A program made the position numbers and the translations under genes. A stretch of 64,000 nt of DNA from Canna indica (lineage: Eukaryota; Streptophyta; Magnoliopsida; Zingiberales; Cannaceae), in the NCBI GenBank assembly GCA_034359265.1, contig CP136896.1, positions 68,087,501 through 68,151,500 of the forward strand, given 5' to 3'. This document shows, one piece after another, positions 47,841-58,085 of the stretch (positions within the stretch are counted from its first letter, which is position 1; every line of letters starts with the position of its first letter). Under the pieces are notes generated by a model. It saw only the letters and a list, made by a program, of their open reading frames with translations, was not told the DNA's origin and ran no database searches.

Positions 47841-49434
47841 AAGCTGAATAGTATATCATCATCTTCCTAAGAAACATCATTTTCTTAAAATATAATCAAA
47901 TAATAAAATAAGACCGTTCAATGTTCATTTTCTTAAAATCTAATCAGACAATAAAATCTAACCATTTTCTTAAGTTCTAAATTTTATTGTTAATAAATCA
48001 ATTAAATAATTAAAGCAGAGAGATAAAATTCAGATAATACATATCATCCCTGCTTTGATGGTATTAAGCGGAGGGTGATGAGATTTTGAGAATGAGATTC
48101 TTTTTTGAGAGGGCCAATAATTTTAAAGTTGAATATACTATAATTTCTCTTGCCACGTTAATTATTTGAAAGAACACAACATAAGTTATGCAAGAACTTT
48201 GTAGTGCATGCAGTGATGCAGGGGGAAGTCTTTGATTGCAATAATTGTCATGCCTCTTCATCGTATATGAGGCGTTTTTTTCAAAATGAATGTGAAATGA
48301 AGATGAAGTCAATTAAATCTGGCATATCTTCTTGTAAGCTATTACAATTTTTCTACCAATTTGACTGGCAGATATGCTGGGCATTTGTTTTTTAGCTTTG
48401 TTCTTCTTCCTCACCCTCATTTTGCCCACAAATTCCATTAGATTGCTAATTGATGGGACAAAAATGGCAATGATTTTCAATCACAAATTAAAGTGTGTCG
48501 AACGAGTTCCCTCAAAACAGTGTTTTCAACGAGAAAAACTTGTATGTTGCTGAAGCTACTTAATTTAGAGCCAAGTTTTTTTATTCATATATTGATTTGA
48601 AATAGACATAAATGTAATGGTGTGTCTTTTCGTGCTCTAGGACTGACAACTTCTTCTTCTTTTTTCTCAGATTATATTCAGAGATGGGATAGAAAAGGCG
48701 GAGAATCGATGATGGAGCACTCTTCGCCAAGACCTACATCTAGGACCGACAACTAAATAGCTCTTCTAATATCAATAAAAAATAGCAAATTACATGTAAA
48801 TAGCCACTACAATATAGGAAAATAATATATTTATAAATTTTAAAACTGTATATTCACCTGATCCTTAGAGTATATGCATATATATCGTAAACAAATATCA
48901 TCATTCAACCATCAAGACTGATCACTTCATAGTACTGTACTGTGCATAATCAAACAATTGGAAGTTTCTCTGTTCTCACCTAAGGAACTGGCTTTAAATT
49001 TGGTTTTTGTTCTTGTCTTAAGCTAAGGTGATGCAATTCTTCGCGTCTCTTGATGATCTGATGCGACTCTAGCAGGGGACATGTAAAGATACTTTGATGC
49101 TCAAGTAAAAAAGAATTTCATGTGGTGGGTATAAAATTATAATCGAGAGTATACCTGATGTGCATCGTGTTTATATATAGTGCATATTAGGAATGTCTCG
49201 AGCGATGATGTATTTCTGAATCTCGCGGAGATATGCCCGGAACGGATCAAGATTTATCCCAGAGATGTCGAGCTCATTACTGTTGAATCTCTGATAACTA
49301 ATGAAGGACATTGGTGTCCTTGTATGGCCTGGTGGAGCCCCCGGGCTAGGTGATGTTTGGTTTGACTCAAGTCTGGTTCGTGAGTGTGGACGCTTCTAGG
49401 CCTAATTCGATCGAGCCCAAAGTGCTAGTCCAGT
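47841..49434. other. Intergenic DNA
   Basis: No gene recognised. The stretch 49030-49430 is GC-richer with broken frames and could be retroelement LTR debris. Confidence 0.4.
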
Positions 49435-49505
49435 TAGGGATGACAACAGATTAGATACGATGCAGATATTGTATTATGATTTCATATGTAATTTATCATA
49501 AAACA

Positions 49506-49557
<52 letters not shown>

Positions 49558-49772
49558 TTACTTGTATAGGAGTAAAATGATAGATTTTATATGCGGATTT
49601 GAGGTGTGAATACGGTGTGGATTTGCATCCATATCCATATTTACACCGCATCTGCGCGGATAGAAAATTTTTAAATCTACACTTGCATTCATATTTATTT
49701 TTATTTGCGAATATAGATCGAATACGGTGCAGATGTAATTTTTAGTTGACTGATGTAGATAAAATTACCATC
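49435..49772. mobile_element. Degenerate hAT-like MITE
   Basis: The left end TTAGGGATGACAAC and right end AAATTACCATCCT are inverted. GATACGGTGCAGAT/ATCTGCGC-type subterminal repeats resemble the remnant at 21.5 kb. No target duplication was identified. It contains a TA microsatellite. Confidence 0.5.
49508..49553. repeat. (TA)n microsatellite
   Basis: About 46 bases of TA repeats inside the degenerate MITE. Confidence 0.95.
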
Positions 49773-50279
49773 CTCCAGGCCAATTTTCCTATGATATTTG
49801 AACATTAATGTAACCACATTATTGCATCTTAATGAATTATTATTTTTTAAAAAAAATTAACTTTATAACACAACATAAACGTGATAATATACGCACAAGA
49901 TATATTATAAGACATATAAAGATATGGAAAAGGCGCACAAAACACTACAACTAAAGATTGGACCCAAGATCATAGGTAATATATTCGGATGCTACTACCA
50001 CTTGAGTACAAGTGGATTCACAATGAATTTTTTTTTTTTACTTTAGAAATAGATAATGGAATAGTTCACCCTGCTGGCCCCAACCCTGCATGCAGGCCAC
50101 CGCCAGCCCACACGGTCACACGAAGTAGTCTTGCACGCAACCTCCGCTGCATTGTTGCCTCGCAGTTCGTCAATTTATAGTTTGCCCCTCGTAACTTCAT
50201 GGCGATGTCACTGCAAATAAGTTATAGGGTCACTTTGTAATTAATGAGCACACTAGGTAATAAACTTGTGGGCACTGTG
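49773..50279. other. Intergenic DNA
   Basis: Nothing recognised. Confidence 0.4.
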
Positions 50280-50810
50280 TATGGATGGCAATAATACCCG
50301 TTTAGGCGGGTACCCGCGGGTATTTACCTATTTATGATGGGTATGAGGGTAGTTTTCTACCCACGGAGATTTTACGGGTAATTTTTCTTACCTGTTTATT
50401 ATATGGGGCGGGTACGAGTATTATAGTACCCATACCCGTGGGTATCCATTACCCGCGAAAATTGGTAAATTATAATATTACTTTAGGCACATATACTAAA
50501 AAAATTCTAACCTAATTCAATACCTATATACTTTATATTTTGAAACCTTATGATGATATTATTATCCAAATGCTGTGTTTATCAAAATAAAATTATTATA
50601 CTTGAAGTTGTTATCAAAATATTTGAAGAGTTAAAGTGTTATTAAAATATAATAATTTATATATATATTTTAAAGTGTCATAGGTTCCCATTTTTAATAC
50701 CCGCAGAGAATAAATAGGTAATGAGTACGTAACATTTATTTCGTGAGACGAATAACGAATAGGCACCCCTCTCCCCCCACCCAGGCCGCCCCGTCTCGTT
50801 GACATCCATG
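50280..50810. mobile_element. hAT MITE, reverse copy of the 35.8-kb family
   Basis: The left end TATGGATGGCAATAATACCCG corresponds to the reverse complement of the right end of 35800-36307, and the right end GTTGACATCCATG to its left end. Shared inner phrases include the TACCCACGGAGATTTTACGGG region. The flanks GCACTGTG and TCATTATT do not match, so the target duplication is lost or an end is missing. Confidence 0.8.
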
Positions 50811-51903
50811 TCATTATTTAAATCAAGAGCTGAGCTCAGTTGTCTTATTCTTGAAAAGGACGAGTTATGGTGTGAGTAGCTTGTGAACTTGGGAGTGTCA
50901 TCAAGCATGTGGGAACAAATTGAAATTGTTTAAAGTGAAAAAATTAATGAGGTTGGAAGGCATCAGAAGAAGGCCCCAAAGAAAACATCATATAGTATAA
51001 GAGGGGAAAAGTTAGGAAATGGTTAGGCAATATTCCATGTAGCTTGCTTTGTCTTCAATCATTAATGTTCCTTTATTCATCTTCTATCAATAATATATAC
51101 AAAAACATATAGCACATATTAGGATAAACCACCCTATTTTTCAATTTTTAATTAAGGTTCATGAACCTTTATACATAACCCAATAAATAATACCTTAATT
51201 CAATTCATGGGAGGAATTGTTCGGTTCACTGACTTTATTCTTCTTGAAAAAAATGGCCCTAGCATCCATGAACGTTCTCTTTGATTTCTTATAATTTCTG
51301 AAAGTACATAACAAATAATATAAAAGAGTGCACGTTTTTTATTTGATTTGCAATCAAAAGAAATCAAACCAAACCAAAATTTAATCCGAAATGCCTCAAA
51401 ACCTACGTACATTTGGTCACTTTCAAGGAATAGATATATAGGACGTCGTCTCTATCAATGATTACATGATGATTTATGGGATTGTATTGATTTTCTTCAT
51501 GCACAGGTGAGAAGAAGAAGAAGCATTTAATTCGTTCCGCGTAGCACAATAAGAGACAAGGCGCAGCCTTAACTCGGTTTTCATTCTGGGGAAGGGAGAT
51601 GCTTTTTAATTGATAATTAATCCTTTGTTCACACAACAACTAGTATTATGATTGGAGGAGATGGAATGAAGAAAAATTGCCGCATTATGCAAGAAGACAA
51701 GAGTAAATTATTTAAAATAAAATGAGTAAGTAATACGAGGACTGTGATCTGAACTCTGAAGCATTCACTTGCACTAGTTAAGTTTTACTTTTTATATAGT
51801 TACAATTGAAAGACTGGAATCAGAATAATTAGCCGTCCATATATTCTTGGTCCTCAAGACTAATCAAGTTCAGGGAAAGTTTCTTTTTTAAAAAATGAGA
51901 GAC
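50811..51903. other. Intergenic DNA
   Basis: No gene recognised; the short frames look random. Confidence 0.4.
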
Positions 51904-52553
51904 TTAATTGGGTGCTTTATTCTATTTGCGTGTAAAAGACTTTAATAACATTTAGTGGGATGAAATAAAATCATAAAGAATAAAAATAAATAAAAAAATA
52001 TGTATTATCTTGTTTGATTGATATTAATTAGGATTAAAAAAAGAATAGAAAGGAAAATAATTAAAATAATCTTCTAAAAATATAATAAATATTATAATAT
52101 ATTCTAGTTAATGAAAACATAATAAAAATAATCACTAATGTAAAATAATTTATTAATTTAAAATAATAAAACATATTTTTTATTTTATTTTCATAAAAAA
52201 TAATTGAATGTTAAAAAATAAATATTAAAATAATATCTGATAATAAAATAATAATTATCTATTATGATATGCAACTATTAAAATTAATTTAACAATTTAA
52301 TTTTTATATTATTGTATAATATTATAAATATTGAAGAATAATATTTAAAAATGTCATAAGGAATAGATGATGAATACTATTCCTTGAGTTGAGGTAAAGA
52401 ATAATATTCCTCATGCATGAAAAATAACATTCCTTATTTATTTCTTACGGTTCACATATTTTTTATCTATAAATTATAATCAAATAAGAAAATAAGTGAG
52501 ACATAATAAATAGTATTACATTCTTTATCTGTTTTATCCAATCAAATATTACC
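51904..52553. mobile_element. AT-rich MITE-like element, reverse sibling of 30.1-31.1 kb
   Basis: Its right part, read in reverse, parallels 30103 onward (an end GGTAATATTTGATTGGAT versus GCATTTGGTTGGGAT, then CTCACTTATT). Unlike that copy the internal segment occurs once. TTA on both sides is a possible target duplication. Borders are approximate. Confidence 0.55.
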
Positions 52554-53375
52554 TTAGTAAAGAACTACTTGTCTGAATTATGTACGTGTTTACTCATCTT
52601 CAAACAACAACAAACTTAACCGCTTAAGTAGAAAGACAACTAATGCAGCGGTGGGTCAAGAGCTTCCAATTTAATTTTTTGGAAGATAAATGAGGGTAAT
52701 CTTTGTGAGTAAAGTAACTTTATTAATTAATTAAGTTGGCATTAATAGAGTTGCCCTTTGCTTAAAAAAAGTTAACACTAATTCTAGAAAAGAGCTTGTT
52801 AAAAAAAATTCTAGAAAATAGCTTAATCACTAATTAAATAAATTCTTGTGTGTACACTAATTGCAAGGTAAATTAATAATTCAATATGAAAAAAAATAGT
52901 TAAACTGAATGGTCATGCCCCACTAGGAATTTATTAAAATAGTATAATATCTCAAGTGAAAAGATATTAAGATGGTAAAACTATATTGATGATACTCATA
53001 ATCTAAATAGTTTGAGCTTTAAGATTGCTTAGTTCTAATTTTTATATATGATTATTTAACTCAATATAACTTAACTTTGAATTAATCTTCAAACATAAAT
53101 AGTTTGTGTTGTGATCTTGGGCCAGCATGAGAGTTCGTATATTTTCGTTGTTTCTTCTCATGGTATCAGAACTACAAGGACTATAGTTGTTCGTGTGTCA
53201 AGAGTCAAGACCCCTTGGTGAAGGATTCAACCAGTTCTTCGAGAATGATATGAGTGGTCGGGCTGGTGGGCTTTGTATCGAGTTGCTTAACTAGCCCAAC
53301 TACAAGGTTTGGAGGACTTGTATGAAGTCATATCTTGTGGGAGAAGATCTAAGGTGATATTTGTTTTGCGGGATA
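52554..53375. other. Intergenic DNA
   Basis: No gene. TGGTATCAGAAC near 53161 resembles a worn retroelement primer site, followed by GC-richer sequence. Confidence 0.4.
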
Positions 53376-53852
53376 TGATTTGGATGGATTAAGATTTAAG
53401 GTGAATTGAATAAGGGTGAGATAAAAATTCAAGAGGATTTTTTGAAATCTTATCCTATATTTGTTTTGACATAGGATAAAAATATATGGATAAGATATGA
53501 GATCCATATCTTGTGAATTTGGGCCCTTATGGATAAGATATGAAATCCATATCCAGATATGAAAACGATTTCCTCGACTTTTTTTTTTTGCATATCGGCG
53601 CCTCTGACAGGTGTCGATATGCAAGGTTTTATTGTTTTTTGAAAAAGTTTTCGACGCCTGTCAGTAGGCGTTTGACAGGCGTCGATATGAATTCGACGCC
53701 TATTCAAACGTCGAAATATTCGTTCCGGCTGTCGTCATTTTTCACTTGTTTTCGTCAGTTTTGTTGGCGTCAATATGTTCATTTTGACTATTGTTGGCAT
53801 CGAAATGTTAGTTTGTTTTGACTTCAAAAAAATAGGTGGTTTGTTGTAGTGA
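53376..53852. mobile_element. End of a second CACTA lineage
   Basis: It terminates GTGGTTTGTTGTAGTG at 53852, so the terminus reads CACTACAACAAACCAC, unlike the CACTACTAGAAA family on the left. Subterminal GGCGTCGATATG/CGACGCC repeats occur in both orientations from 53595 to 53710, and two GGATAAGATATGA units lie at about 53478-53545. No matching left end is visible in the window. Confidence 0.7.
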
Positions 53853-54002
53853 GAAGTTGTTCATTAAGAAGGATGAGGCTCGGTTGCAGCACCTTGAAAA
53901 CGAATTGGCGAAGGCTACTCAAGGTAATCTCTCAATTGCAGAGAATTTCTTGAACATCAAGAATCTGTGTTGGGGGATTTTCTTGTTAAATCCAAAGGAA
54001 GC
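53853..54002 (+). pseudogene. Copia-type gag fragment
   Basis: About 50 open codons (KLFIKKDEARLQHLENELAK, then NLSIAENFLNIKNLC) match the UBN2-type gag region of Ty1/copia elements. It is cut on the left by the CACTA end and on the right by the LTR at 54003, so both later elements landed in or next to it. Confidence 0.75.
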
Positions 54003-56494
54003 TGTTATGCCTTAAATTTTTTGGACCCCTTTGTAAATATATTTCTTAGAGGGGGTGGTTTGCGAAAATGCAAATCCTATATAAATGAGCCCTAAACCCT
54101 CTCTAATCCTTTCTTTTCTCTCTCGGTTCCTGTAGCAGCAGCGGCAGTTGGCGGAGGATTCTGAGGCGTCGACGGCGAGAAGATCTCCGGTGAATCGGAG
54201 TTCGGAGGAGATTCCGGTAGGATTCTAATCTTTCTCCCTTGTCTTTTCGTGTAAGGTAACATTTATCTTTGGATGAGATTGGCGTAGATAGACTGTCGAT
54301 TCTTAGATCTGAAGTCTTTTGTTGTTCGGTTCTTCGATGTCTTCTTACCGATTGTGATTTCTGAATTTGAAATGTTGTCGCCAATCATTGTGGTTTTCGT
54401 CGTTGTTCTAATTGATTCTTGGATCGGATCTTTTCGTCGTCGTCCCCGTCGAGTGGTGGATCAGATCCGCGCTGCCAATCGGGACAGTGCGGAGTCGAGA
54501 CCCTGTCGGCGGTATTGTTTGAGTGTGGGTTTGGCCGCACGGCGTCTGTGGCGCTGCTCGTAGCCGATCAAGAGGCCTGATCGACCTCGTTAGCGCGACA
54601 TCGCCAGGCGCGGCGTCGCGAGTCGTGAGTCGCCAGGCACGGCATCGCGAGTCGCGGGTTGCCAGGCGCGATGTCGTCCCGCGCGACATTGCGCCAAGGG
54701 TGCGATCGCCCAAATCAGGGGGTTGCCGCCTCCCTGCCCTCGTTGTCGCCGGTTCATAGGGGCGGCGACGGTCGGTGGAGTTGATCGGCGAGTCACTGAC
54801 GCCGGTCGGAGATGCCACGGCTCCCATCTCGCTGCTCACGCGGTTCAGGCGGCGGCAGTAGTGACGGGGTGGAGATGGCGGCGAGTCGACGCCGGATGTT
54901 GGGAATCCCGACGGGTATCTCGCCCGGTCGGATGCTGCAAGGGGTGGCGACGATGGGTCATCGTCGCCGGCGGCGTCGCGCTTCTCCGGCGACCCGATCG
55001 GCCGGGATGGTCAGGGGTGGCGGCTGGTAGGGATGGCATCGGATGAAGAGGCGGATGGTAGAGAGAAGGTTAAATCTAAGTATAAGAGAGGATTGATTAA
55101 TGAGTAGATTATATCAGTGAGGTTTATCATGTAGCAGTGTTATGTTGTCATGAGTTGTAGTTGGTAACATTGTGAATATAGCGGTGGATCATAGTTTATA
55201 GCACTGTTACGAGAGTGTGTAGCAGGAATATATTTAAATGATTAATTTGGATTAATTGTTGATGTTTGAAATATTAAATTAAGGTTTTATAGTGGGTCAC
55301 AATTGGTTATATTATATATGAAATTGGACCTACTCGTCGACCCGAATTCATTGGTGGAGTCTGTTTTTCCATTTGGCTTTCGGATGTTGAAATCAGTATG
55401 GGTTATTGTCTCTTTTTGCCTCGTTTTGCGTGTCGGGTCAAAAAGTATTATTTATCGGTTTTCATGGTTTCTACCCGAGTTATTCTGTGGTTGTAGTTGT
55501 TGTCAAGGTGAATCTCATCCTAGATCGGTTGTTACCCTATGTCGAAATATATCTTGTTGTTCTATTCCATTGAAAGTTGATATCTGCTGTTGTTGAAACA
55601 CTTTATGCATATTTTGTTGATACATGTTGCCAGCATGATGTTGTTATATGCATATTAGTTGAGGATGCTAGTTTAGACGTTGCATGTCTTATGCTTTTGT
55701 TTATTTACTTAATGCATACATGATGACATGACTACTAGCATTATATTAGTTGAGTTGTAGTAGTGTAATTGTTGACATGATGCATAGTTGACCTACTATT
55801 GGGCGATAGCCCTGGACACGTTGATATATTGCCCGGGGTGTAGGGCAAGTGACACCGGTGATCACCTATTTATCACACGGGTTGTGTGATCGGCGTCGAG
55901 GTGTTAGACGTCGGCGGACTATCAGGTTGGATAGTCGCATCTCTAGCTAGAGCGGGCTTGAGGTGCCACTCTCGAGGTGCGAGAGTGCGGGGGAAACCCA
56001 ATGTCCACTACGCTCTTGATTGAGTTATGACGCATACTCATATAGTTGATAGTTGACATAGTTGACATAGTCGATTGGTTTAGATGCATCGAGTAGATGG
56101 TTGAATCATATCTTCCGTTGTACACATGGCATCATAGCATCTTGTTGAAATCCTACTCAGCCTTCTGCTGATGTTTGTTGTTTTTGCCTCAGATCCTCAG
56201 GTATGACGGCTTTATCTCCTGGGGTAGCTAGAGTTTTGGAGGAGGAGGAGGCGTCTTCCGCACAGCATTTAGTTTCCTAGTTATTAGTTGAACTTTGCAT
56301 TTTTAGCTAGACTCTGGAATTCATTGTTCTCTCATGGACTGTTGGACTTTTATTATTGTCTGGTTGGATATTCGATTTGAATCTGGTTGTAAATTTAAAT
56401 TCAGTCCATAAATTGTTGGTTGTTCTGTTGCTAGTTGCGCTTCTCCTAGGTGAGGTCCCTTATATAGGGATAAACCTAGGCGGGGCGTAATAAC
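54003..56494 (+). repeat. LTR1 of the TR-GAG array
   Basis: Begins TGTTATGCC and ends GCGTAATAAC, 2492 bases. A TATA box TATATAAAT is at 54079-54087. A GC-rich minisatellite with GGCGTCGCGAGTCGCCAGGC-type units near 54600-54680 is 23 bases shorter than in LTR2. Compared with LTR2 it has about 17 substitutions, all before about 55600. The overlapping GC-rich frames are not genes. Confidence 0.92.
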
Positions 56495-56495
56495 T

Positions 56496-56507
56496 TGGTA
56501 TCAGAGC
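56496..56507 (+). other. Primer-binding site, unit 1
   Basis: TGGTATCAGAGC lies one or two bases after LTR1, complementary to initiator tRNA-Met. The same site follows LTR2 at about 60602-60613. Confidence 0.85.
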
Positions 56508-56650
56508 TTAGGATCGTCCTCCTCCATAGGATTGTTGGGTGTTTAGGTCTAAGGATGAGATTTCACCTTGCTGTAAGATAATAAGTTGATTTTAAATTGT
56601 TGGTTGTTGGTTGAATGAAAAGCCTGAGTCGTTCTTTCCTTTTAGGAAAT

Positions 56651-58075
56651 ATGGATGCTAGAGGTAGTTCGGGTGTCAGGACGGCCATCAGAGGTGGTCG
56701 CCGAGGTCGAGGCCGAGGCCGTGGCGGTAGGCAGTCTGCTCAGACTCAGAGGGTCAGTCCTGTTCCGGCCAGAGTCGAGCCAGATTTGGCAGATGACGTC
56801 CCTTTGGCTCAGTTTCAGCGTCGGGCGCGCTCGAGCCGTAGGCCCAGCCAGAGTAGCGCTCGGGGTGGTCGAGCGAAAGGACAGACCGAGCAGATGGAGC
56901 CCCAGCAGCAGTTCGATTCTGAGTTCGATTCTGACTCAGCTTATAGTGAGGATTCACCTTATGAGATGTCTGCTGGAGATGCTTCAGAGGATTCACCGGT
57001 GCAGCCAAAGCCAGTAGCTCGGCATGTCGCAGTACAGCCTGAGTCTCTTGAGAGGCGGAAGATGGACCGCCTGAATCAGTTTCTGCGCCTAGGGAGAGGC
57101 AAATTCGATAGTTTTGCTGGGACCATCGACCCTGCAGTGGCTCAGGCGTGGGTTCGCGAGGTGGAGCGGGCCTTTGGTGTTTTGGGCTGTCCAGAGGAGG
57201 ACCAGGTCGGATTGGCGACTTACTGCTTTACTGGAGAGGCTTTGATCTGGTGGGAGATGCAGGAGAGGCTGCTGAGAGGGAAGGCGACCTCTTGGGAGAG
57301 ATTCTTGAAGATATTCTTCAAGAAATATTACCCAGCTACCTATGCGAGGCAGAAGATGCAGGAATTCCTTCAGTTGCGTCAGGGGACGAGGCGAGTGGTA
57401 GAGTATGCCAGCGAGTTTGATGCACTCTCGAGGTTCGTCCCAAACTTGGTGTCTTCTGATAGCAGGAGGGCAGAGTTTTTCTTCGGTGGACTGAACAACT
57501 CCATCAAGGGATTGATGGCTAGTGTCGAGCTTGGGAGCTATGACAGAGTCCTGAGGCGGGCGCTTCGGGCGGAGGCGACTCACGCCGAGATGTTCCCGGA
57601 CCGTCAGCTGGTGGAGGCCAGCCAGCCAGCTCAGACGCAGAGTCAGGGTGGCAGAGAGTGTAGAGATGATGACAGAGGATTTGGTCAGCCGCAGGCCAAG
57701 AGGGCCAGATCAGCACCGACCCAGTCGCAGGAATCTTCGCGACCTACTCATCAGTCGGGAGGTCAGTCGAGCCGAGGTCAGTTCCATTGCTTTAAGTGTG
57801 GGGATGCTTCCCACTCTGTCAGGGACTGCCCGCAGTCGCAGAGTTTGTGCTTTAGTTGTAAGCGGCCAAGCCACATCAGTAGAGATTGTCCGACTAGGCA
57901 GCAGGCAGGGGGCCAGAGCTCTCAACAGCAGCGGCAGAGAGGCCCGCAGCATAATACCCAGCAGTCTGCCAGAGTCTTCGCTCTATCCCAGGAGCAGACT
58001 CAAGGAAATGTTCGTGTTGACCAGCATGATCTTCCGGAGACAGGTATTCAATTTGGAGGACCAAATTTCTTTTAG
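56651..58075 (+). CDS. Ty3/gypsy Gag protein, copy 1
   Basis: The frame is open from 56615, but the ATG at 56651 (MDARGSSGVRTAIRGG) is the more likely start, as TTCCTTTTAG just before it looks like a splice acceptor or leader. It gives 474 aa. It starts with an Arg/Gly-rich segment (RGRGRGRGGRQ), then a Ser/Asp-rich acidic stretch. The retrotransposon gag domain lies at about residues 135-320 (FDSFAGTIDPAVAQAWVREV; EALIWWEM; SWERFLKIFFKKYYP). Two CCHC knuckles follow, CFKCGDASHSVRDC and CFSCKRPSHISRDC. Gag packages element RNA in cytoplasmic particles. The stop lies 10 bases before the next LTR, leaving no room for pol. Confidence 0.92.
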   Translation: MDARGSSGVRTAIRGGRRGRGRGRGGRQSAQTQRVSPVPARVEPDLADDVPLAQFQRRARSSRRPSQSSARGGRAKGQTEQMEPQQQFDSEFDSDSAYSEDSPYEMSAGDASEDSPVQPKPVARHVAVQPESLERRKMDRLNQFLRLGRGKFDSFAGTIDPAVAQAWVREVERAFGVLGCPEEDQVGLATYCFTGEALIWWEMQERLLRGKATSWERFLKIFFKKYYPATYARQKMQEFLQLRQGTRRVVEYASEFDALSRFVPNLVSSDSRRAEFFFGGLNNSIKGLMASVELGSYDRVLRRALRAEATHAEMFPDRQLVEASQPAQTQSQGGRECRDDDRGFGQPQAKRARSAPTQSQESSRPTHQSGGQSSRGQFHCFKCGDASHSVRDCPQSQSLCFSCKRPSHISRDCPTRQQAGGQSSQQQRQRGPQHNTQQSARVFALSQEQTQGNVRVDQHDLPETGIQFGGPNFF

Positions 58076-58085
58076 GTGGGGAGGA
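58074..58085 (+). other. Polypurine tract, unit 1
   Basis: AGGTGGGGAGGA directly precedes the TGTTATGCC of LTR2 and overlaps the gag stop codon. The same tract is at 62180-62191. Confidence 0.8.

Noticed and set aside
49943..49960. CACTACAACTAAAG as left end of the CACTA element ending at 53852
   Set aside because: It matches only the first nine bases of the terminus, lacks the GGCGTCGA subterminal repeats, and CACTACAA occurs by chance elsewhere in the window.
54408..55046. Several GC-rich frames in LTR1, repeated in LTR2 and LTR3
   Set aside because: They lie in the LTR leader on both strands, overlap each other and change with the minisatellite; no known domain.
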